Below are positions 58,990 to 64,000 of a stretch of 64,000 nucleotides of DNA, piece by piece. How positions within the stretch are numbered: the stretch's first letter is position 1; each line of letters opens with the position of its first letter. The DNA comes from JBCCOW01 sp038749105 (GTDB lineage: Bacteria; Planctomycetota; Phycisphaerae; Phycisphaerales; Phycisphaeraceae), in assembly GCA_038749105.1 (NCBI GenBank), contig JBCDIM010000007.1, forward strand, positions 1 to 64,000, read 5' to 3'. The notes beneath the pieces were generated by a model that was not told where the DNA came from, did no database searches, and was given only the letters and a program-made list of their open reading frames with translations. The position numbers and the translations under genes were made by a program.

Positions 58990-61900
58990 ATGCCCGCCCC
59001 CGCGTCCAAACCGTCCACTCCGCCGACGCCTAAGCCGAAGCGTGGCCCTGTGCGCCGCTGGATGCGACGCCTCGCCCTCGCCGCTATCGCCGCCACCCTC
59101 CTCCTCGCCCTGGGCCTGGTCCTCGTCACCCGCCCGTTCGTGCTCACCCCCCTGCTCCGCCACCAGCTCGACGGCTACTTCGACACCACCCTCACCCTCG
59201 ACCACGCCCAACTCGCCCTCGACGGCACCCTCACGCTCACCGGCATCGCGGTCGATACGCCCGGCGACGACCCGACGTTTACCCGCCTGTACGAAGCCGA
59301 CCGCATCGTCGTCAACCTCGACCTCCGTCGCGTCTTCGCCGGGCAGCACCCGATCGTCGCGGTCCGCCCGGTCAACCCCCGGGTCTACATCACAGAGGAC
59401 CTGAACCGGGGGGTGTTCAATTACGAGATGTGTCGGCTGCCCGAGGCCGATGAGGACGCAGAGCCCAAGCCCCTGCCGCCGCTGCCCGCGATCTATCTCG
59501 ACAAGGCTCAGGTCGTCCTGCGTGCCATCGATGACGCTGGCGTCAAACGCCTCGAGACCGTCTACCTCGAGGGTGAGCTCTCGGCAAACACCGCCGACCC
59601 CAACGCCTACGGCTTCGCACTCCGCGAGCTGCCCGACCCCGACGACCCGACCCCCGCGACCGCCGTGTTCGGCCAGTTCCACACGCAGCAGCTCACCGGG
59701 AACCTCAGCGTCCGCAATTTCCGGTTCGACCCCAGCCAACGCTTCCTCCTCCCCGCCGCCGCCCGCGACTGGTTCGACCGTACCGCCCCCGCAGGACGCG
59801 TCCCCCTCGCCGACATCACCGTCGCCCCCGACCAAGACGGACAGATCGCCGTCCAGTCCGCCGCCTTCCAGACCGCCAACCTGACCGCCACCCTCCTCGC
59901 CCCAGGCGCGCCCGGACCCTTCCTCATCGGCGGCGTCAACGGCAGCACCCGCTTCGTCAACAACCAGATCCAGGTCACCAACCTCCAGGCCAACATGCTC
60001 GGCCTCAAGCTCACCGCGAACGGCACCATCCCCCTCGACGTCGATGGCCCCGGCGACCTCGTGGTCGATGCCGAGCCATTCCAGCTCAGCTGGCTCCTCC
60101 GCACCCGGCTCCGTATCCTCCACCCCCTCGTCCACGAGCTCTTCGACGACCTCCGACCCACCGGGCGATTCGCCGGCCAAGCCCGCATCTCCCGAACCGC
60201 TCAGGGCCAGCCCCTCCGGATCGGCGCCCGCCTCGACCTCCTCGACGCCGCCATCCGACACCACGAGTTCCCCTACCCCGTCCTCAACGCCAGGGGCACC
60301 GTCCGCGTCGAAGACAACATGGTCTACCTCGACAACCTGACCGGGAGTAGTCCCGCGGGAAGCCCCATCATCCTCAACGGCTTCACCGACATCCGGCCCG
60401 GGGGCCCCGTCCAGATCAACATCGCCGCCCGCAACGTCGACAAGGACGCCCACCTCGATCGGGCGCTCAATCCCCGCGTCCGCAAGCTGGTGGACAGCTT
60501 TTTTTCGATCGCCGAATACGACCGCTTGCTCGCCGAAGGCGTCCTGCGTCATCCGCCGATCGATACCACTGCCGGCTACTACCTGCCCGCACCACCGGCA
60601 AGCGACGACAAGTCCCGCGAGCGGGGCGGTGTCGGCCCCGAGCCCCGCCCGCTGCCGCCGAACCCCAACGCCCCGATCTTCACTCTCGGCGGCCGAGCCG
60701 ACACCGACATCGAGGTCTTCCGCAACTCGGACACCCAGAAGATCTCGACCCGCATTACGATCGCCTCGACTCCCGGCGGGCCGGGCATCGGGCTCCTCGA
60801 CGAACGCTGGCCCTACCCCATCACCGCACGCTCGGGCACCCTCGTTATCGCTCCCGGCGAGGTGCTGCTCCAGGATGTCGACGTCGTCTCACCGACCGGT
60901 GGCACCGGCCAGATCGTCGGCCGTATCGACCTCTACCCCGCCCCCGACCACGACCAGATCGACGTCCGCCTGGCCCCGCTGGACCTGCCCCTCGACTCGA
61001 TCTTTTACGCCGCCATTCCCGCGGGGCAGCGCGGCTGGGTCAGCGACCTCAACATCCGCGGACGCATCCAGGGCGACGCAGAGATTTTCACCCGCGACGC
61101 CGGCGACACCGACTTCCGTGTCTTCGCCCGACTCGACCAGGCCACCGCCGCCCCTCACGAGGGCCGATTCCCGCTCGAGGATGTGCACAGCCGGTTCGTC
61201 CTCACCGGGCAGCGCTTCGAGCTGCGCACCTTCACCGGCAGCCGCGACGACGCCCGCATCGCCATCGCCGGGCAGGCCGACTGGCTCAACGATCGCACGA
61301 CCTGGGACTTCACCCTCGACGGCGAGTCGGTCCCCGTCACCCGCGATCTGATCGACCTGATCCCGCCGGACCTCGACGCCCGCCAAGACATCCACGACCT
61401 GCTGGATACCTACCACCCCGAAGGCCAATTCGACACCACGATCCGCTGGGCCCAGCCCGATCCGCAGCCCACCGAAGATGTCGACGCACTCTTCGACGCT
61501 TCGCCACCCCCGACCGTCGAGCTCCGGCCCAGCACCCTCACCTTCGACTACGGCGGCGACCGACTCACCCTGACCGACATCACCGGCAAGGCCGTCGTCG
61601 AACCCCACGCCGTCGAGCTCCTCGACCTCCAGGGCAACCACCCCCACGGCACCATCAAGCTCCATGGCACCTACGCCCTCGAGCCCACCCACAACACCCG
61701 CGTGACCATCACCGGGCACGCCGACCGGATCGATGCGTTCGAGCGGGCCGTGCTCCCCCCTGCCGTCACGGACCTGATCGACGACGCGCTGCTCCAGGGT
61801 GCTTACCGCATCCGCTCTGCCCGCATCACAGCGACGCCCTCCCCCGCCACAGACATGCTTGACGAAGACGGCAAGCCCGTGCGCGACATTGAAGTCGTCA

Positions 61901-62823
61901 CGAACCTCGCCCTCAACGGGGCCTCCCTCGACCTCGGCAGCGAGATCTCCCACCTCCAAGCTGAGCTCGAGCTCACCGTCAACCAGGCCGCGGATGCCCG
62001 GTTCCCCACGATCACGGGCTCCGCCCTCGTCCCCTCCCTCCGCGCCAGCGACCGTCTCGTCGAACGCCTCACGGCCCGTTTCATGACGCGCGACGATCCC
62101 GAACATCCGCGGCTGCTCATCCCGGACATCCGCGGTGTGTTGGCTAACGGCTCGGTCGTTGGCAGCGCTGCCCTAGACCTCGACAGTGAGGACGAGCAGG
62201 CCGGCTACTCGCTCAAGCTCGCGATCAATGACGCTGCCGCCGAGCCCGTCTTTACCCCGAACCCTCCTGACCCGCCCGCCAACCCGGCCCCGCCCCCGCT
62301 TCAGCCGTATGCCCTGGTGATCCCCACACCCGTCGAGCGAGATCTCGCCAACGGCCTGGTCTCCGCGAGCCTGATCCTTGTGGGCAAGTTCGATAACCCG
62401 CTGGCAAAGACCGGGCGCGGCCAGTTGAATGTCCGCGACGCCACCATCTACGACTCACCCGTGGCTCTTGCGGTCCTTCAGGCGATCAACCTCCGCTTGC
62501 CGTTCTTCGCGCAGCCGTTCGATCGGGCGGATGCCAAGTTCCTGATCGAGGGCGAGACGGTCTGGATCAGCCGAGCCGCCCTCGAGTCGCCGTCTCTCGC
62601 CATTGTTGGGCTTGGGAAGATGTCTCTGCCCGAGCTTGATCTCGATCTGGAGATGGCCGTAGCCACGCCCGAGGACGCCCGGAATATCACCCCCCAGCTG
62701 ATCACCGCGATCCGCAATCAGCTCTTCGGCATCAGGGTCCGCGGCACGCTGGACGACCCCAAGGCCACCGTCGCTCCACTCCCCAACTTTTCCAAGCCGC
62801 TCCCTAAACTCCCGCCGCCCTGA
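58990..62823 (+). CDS. AsmA-like giant envelope protein
   Basis: A 1277-residue protein with a short cytoplasmic Pro/Lys/Arg-rich end, one transmembrane helix (LALAAIAATLLLALGLVLV, about 28-46) and a very long beta-rich periplasmic part. The AsmA/TamB character shows in the first segment (YFDTTLTLDHAQLALDGTLTLTGIAV), in repeated short strands of the form LxLxGxA, and in the C-terminal AsmA-like segment GQLNVRDATIYDSPVALAVLQAINLRLPF followed by FxxADAKFLIEGETVWISRAALES-like text. Such proteins form a hydrophobic groove that carries phospholipid between membranes or help outer-membrane assembly. It is divergent from the tRNA-binding gene and ends 11 bases from the bioD stop. Confidence 0.85.
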   Translation: MPAPASKPSTPPTPKPKRGPVRRWMRRLALAAIAATLLLALGLVLVTRPFVLTPLLRHQLDGYFDTTLTLDHAQLALDGTLTLTGIAVDTPGDDPTFTRLYEADRIVVNLDLRRVFAGQHPIVAVRPVNPRVYITEDLNRGVFNYEMCRLPEADEDAEPKPLPPLPAIYLDKAQVVLRAIDDAGVKRLETVYLEGELSANTADPNAYGFALRELPDPDDPTPATAVFGQFHTQQLTGNLSVRNFRFDPSQRFLLPAAARDWFDRTAPAGRVPLADITVAPDQDGQIAVQSAAFQTANLTATLLAPGAPGPFLIGGVNGSTRFVNNQIQVTNLQANMLGLKLTANGTIPLDVDGPGDLVVDAEPFQLSWLLRTRLRILHPLVHELFDDLRPTGRFAGQARISRTAQGQPLRIGARLDLLDAAIRHHEFPYPVLNARGTVRVEDNMVYLDNLTGSSPAGSPIILNGFTDIRPGGPVQINIAARNVDKDAHLDRALNPRVRKLVDSFFSIAEYDRLLAEGVLRHPPIDTTAGYYLPAPPASDDKSRERGGVGPEPRPLPPNPNAPIFTLGGRADTDIEVFRNSDTQKISTRITIASTPGGPGIGLLDERWPYPITARSGTLVIAPGEVLLQDVDVVSPTGGTGQIVGRIDLYPAPDHDQIDVRLAPLDLPLDSIFYAAIPAGQRGWVSDLNIRGRIQGDAEIFTRDAGDTDFRVFARLDQATAAPHEGRFPLEDVHSRFVLTGQRFELRTFTGSRDDARIAIAGQADWLNDRTTWDFTLDGESVPVTRDLIDLIPPDLDARQDIHDLLDTYHPEGQFDTTIRWAQPDPQPTEDVDALFDASPPPTVELRPSTLTFDYGGDRLTLTDITGKAVVEPHAVELLDLQGNHPHGTIKLHGTYALEPTHNTRVTITGHADRIDAFERAVLPPAVTDLIDDALLQGAYRIRSARITATPSPATDMLDEDGKPVRDIEVVTNLALNGASLDLGSEISHLQAELELTVNQAADARFPTITGSALVPSLRASDRLVERLTARFMTRDDPEHPRLLIPDIRGVLANGSVVGSAALDLDSEDEQAGYSLKLAINDAAAEPVFTPNPPDPPANPAPPPLQPYALVIPTPVERDLANGLVSASLILVGKFDNPLAKTGRGQLNVRDATIYDSPVALAVLQAINLRLPFFAQPFDRADAKFLIEGETVWISRAALESPSLAIVGLGKMSLPELDLDLEMAVATPEDARNITPQLITAIRNQLFGIRVRGTLDDPKATVAPLPNFSKPLPKLPPP

Positions 62824-62834
62824 GCCGCAACGCC

Positions 62835-63647
62835 TCACCCGCGCCCGGCGAGCCGCATCCAGTCCACTCCGGCCAGGGCGTCCACCACCGCCGCGTCCAG
62901 CCGCCCCTCCGCCACCACCGCGTCCCGCTCCTTCACCTTCGGCACCCGGGCCAACACCGGCAGCCCCGTCATCCGCTCGATCCACGCCGCGTTGCTCACC
63001 AGGCTCGGGTCCGCCGCCTCCTCGACCCCGCTGGTGTCCACCCCGTTGATCACCACCCCTAGCACCGCCACCCCCGCGTCCCGCATCACCCGCACCGTCA
63101 TCGCCGTGTGGTTCAGCGTTCCCAGCCCCGCCCGCGCCACCACCACCGCCGGGTAGCCCAACGCCCCCATCAGCTCCAGCACCGTCACCCCCGGCCGATC
63201 CGGGTCGATCGGCACCATCACCCCACCCACGCCCTCGACCAGCAAGACATCGTGGTGCACCGACAGCCCATCCAGCGACCGCCCGATCGCCGAGAAGTCG
63301 ATCGACTCCCCCAACTCCAACGCCGCCGCCGCCGGCGCCAACGGGGCCTTGAACCGGATCGGGTTGATCACGTCCAGCGCCTCCCGGCAGTCCGCGAAGT
63401 GCGCCAACGCCTCCGCGTCCTCGTGCACCAGCCCCTCCCGGTCCTTCCGGCAGCCGCTCCCGAACGGCTTGCACACCCCGACCCGATACCCCCACCGCCG
63501 CAGCGCCGCCGCGATCCCGCAGCTCACCACCGTCTTGCCCACCCCCGTATCCGTCCCTGTAACAAACAACCCCGGCCGACGCTGCCCCGCCACCCGCACC
63601 GCACCCGCCAGCTCCTCAACCACCGCCAACGCCCGCTCACGGCTCAT
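62835..63647 (-). CDS. bioD: Dethiobiotin synthetase
   Basis: BioD closes the ureido ring of dethiobiotin from DAPA, CO2 and ATP. The 270-residue protein has the P-loop GTDTGVGKT (31-39), VGVCKPFGSGC, EDAEAL, the substrate region INPIRFKAPLAPAAAA, and VEGVGGVMVPI with the Mg/ATP contacts. It is longer than E. coli BioD by about 45 residues, mainly an N-terminal helix before the P-loop and a C-terminal extension. The ATG at 63647 overlaps the last 11 bases of tatC, so the genes are translationally coupled. No other biotin gene is in the window. Confidence 0.95.
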   Translation of the reverse strand: MSRERALAVVEELAGAVRVAGQRRPGLFVTGTDTGVGKTVVSCGIAAALRRWGYRVGVCKPFGSGCRKDREGLVHEDAEALAHFADCREALDVINPIRFKAPLAPAAAALELGESIDFSAIGRSLDGLSVHHDVLLVEGVGGVMVPIDPDRPGVTVLELMGALGYPAVVVARAGLGTLNHTAMTVRVMRDAGVAVLGVVINGVDTSGVEEAADPSLVSNAAWIERMTGLPVLARVPKVKERDAVVAEGRLDAAVVDALAGVDWMRLAGRG

Positions 63648-64000
63648 CGCGCAGCCCCCCTCGACCCAACCGCATCGCCACCAGCCCCAGCTCAAACAGC
63701 CCGTACAACGGCACCGCCAACACCAGCATCGAGATCGGGTCCGCCGGCGTCAGCAACGCCCCGAGCGCAAACGACCCCAGCAACGCGTATTTCCGGTACC
63801 GCGCCAACAGCCCCGGCTCCACCAGCCCGCTGACCCCCAGCACGAACATCACCACCGGCAGCTGAAACCCAATCAACACCCCCACCATCAGCAGCACCAC
63901 AAACGACAGGTACGCCTGGATGTCCAGCAGCGGCTGCAGCCCCGACGGCCCCGCCACGGGCAGATACCGCAAGGTCTGATCCCCCACCCGCACCCGCAGC
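63637..64000 (-). CDS. tatC: Twin-arginine translocase subunit TatC, 5' part outside window
   Basis: The C-terminal part of TatC, the membrane receptor of the Tat protein export pathway. In frame to the right edge it shows the last four transmembrane helices: YLSFVVLLMVGVLIGFQLPVVMFVLGVSGLV, LARYRKYALLGSFALGALLTP and ADPISMLVLAVPLYGLFELGL, the well-conserved block of the family. The N-terminal half lies beyond 64000. Its stop overlaps the bioD start by 11 bases (ATGAGCCGTGA), an unusual pairing. Confidence 0.94.
   Translation of the reverse strand, partial: LRVRVGDQTLRYLPVAGPSGLQPLLDIQAYLSFVVLLMVGVLIGFQLPVVMFVLGVSGLVEPGLLARYRKYALLGSFALGALLTPADPISMLVLAVPLYGLFELGLVAMRLGRGGLRDEP

Noticed and set aside
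1..64000. tRNA genes, CRISPR arrays, insertion sequences, prophage or toxin-antitoxin modules
   Set aside because: I looked for transposase motifs, regularly spaced repeats, cloverleaf-like sequences and small paired antitoxin/toxin frames in the gaps and found none I could support.

Overview
This is a 64 kb stretch of a GC-rich, Gram-negative chromosome. I infer a planctomycete of the Phycisphaerae type. Kdo activation (kdsB), a secretin, an AsmA-like protein and a PpiD-like protein point to an outer membrane. Several proteins have a character I associate with planctomycetes: a secretin with an N-domain paralogue, a DUF4159 plus cyclase-repeat protein, a CGYDL zinc ribbon protein and a Minf_1886 protein. 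The lineage call rests on protein character, not on a marker gene. I see no rRNA, tRNA, CRISPR array, insertion sequence, prophage or plasmid gene. The window reads as core chromosome.

Layout. 1-4.8 kb: rpsO-pnp (pnp cut by the left edge), kdsB and a TPR protein, all minus strand. 4.9-9.5 kb: dapB, a MATE exporter, a deoxyhypusine synthase-like protein and a WecA/MraY-like sugar-phosphate transferase. 9.6-16.2 kb: a 1056-residue secretin, an SDR epimerase, a UDP-HexNAc dehydrogenase and a DUF2071 protein. 16.3-25.5 kb: thioredoxin with a WCMPC site, a very large secreted TPR/beta-helix protein, a GH29 fucosidase, an M16 peptidase and a RibB fused to a degenerate GTP cyclohydrolase II domain. 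25.6-31.6 kb: an RRM protein, a SWIM/SNF2 helicase, 5-formyl-THF cyclo-ligase and a YhhQ-type transporter. 31.7-41.8 kb: Minf_1886 protein, AI-2E permease, a stand-alone secretin N-domain paralogue, guaB, a DUF4159 protein, a protein kinase, an amidase and a zinc ribbon membrane protein. 41.9-49.8 kb: CCA-adding enzyme, DedA, YggS, GH130, a PQQ-type propeller, Mrp/ApbC and a Spy-like protein. 49.9-64 kb: an ABC ATPase with a large membrane protein, an MGS-amidohydrolase fusion, a PpiD-like protein, a sulfotransferase, a tRNA-binding protein, an AsmA-like giant, bioD and tatC (cut by the right edge).

How the genes relate. Envelope and surface polysaccharide work recurs (kdsB, WecA-like, UDP-HexNAc dehydrogenase, SDR, AsmA-like, secretin pair, TatC, amidase), mixed with housekeeping genes in short transcription units that often switch strand. 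No large pathway operon is present.

Most notable observations: (1) about sixteen genes carry a -10-like hexamer (mostly TANNNT) only 5-9 nt before the start codon and have no Shine-Dalgarno, which suggests widespread leaderless transcription; (2) an MGS-domain/cytosine-deaminase-like fusion with an altered active site; (3) a secretin and a small paralogue that share an almost invariant motif but not its DNA sequence; (4) low-GC palindromic or repeated elements confined to intergenic gaps; (5) a RibA domain that has lost all three zinc ligands.
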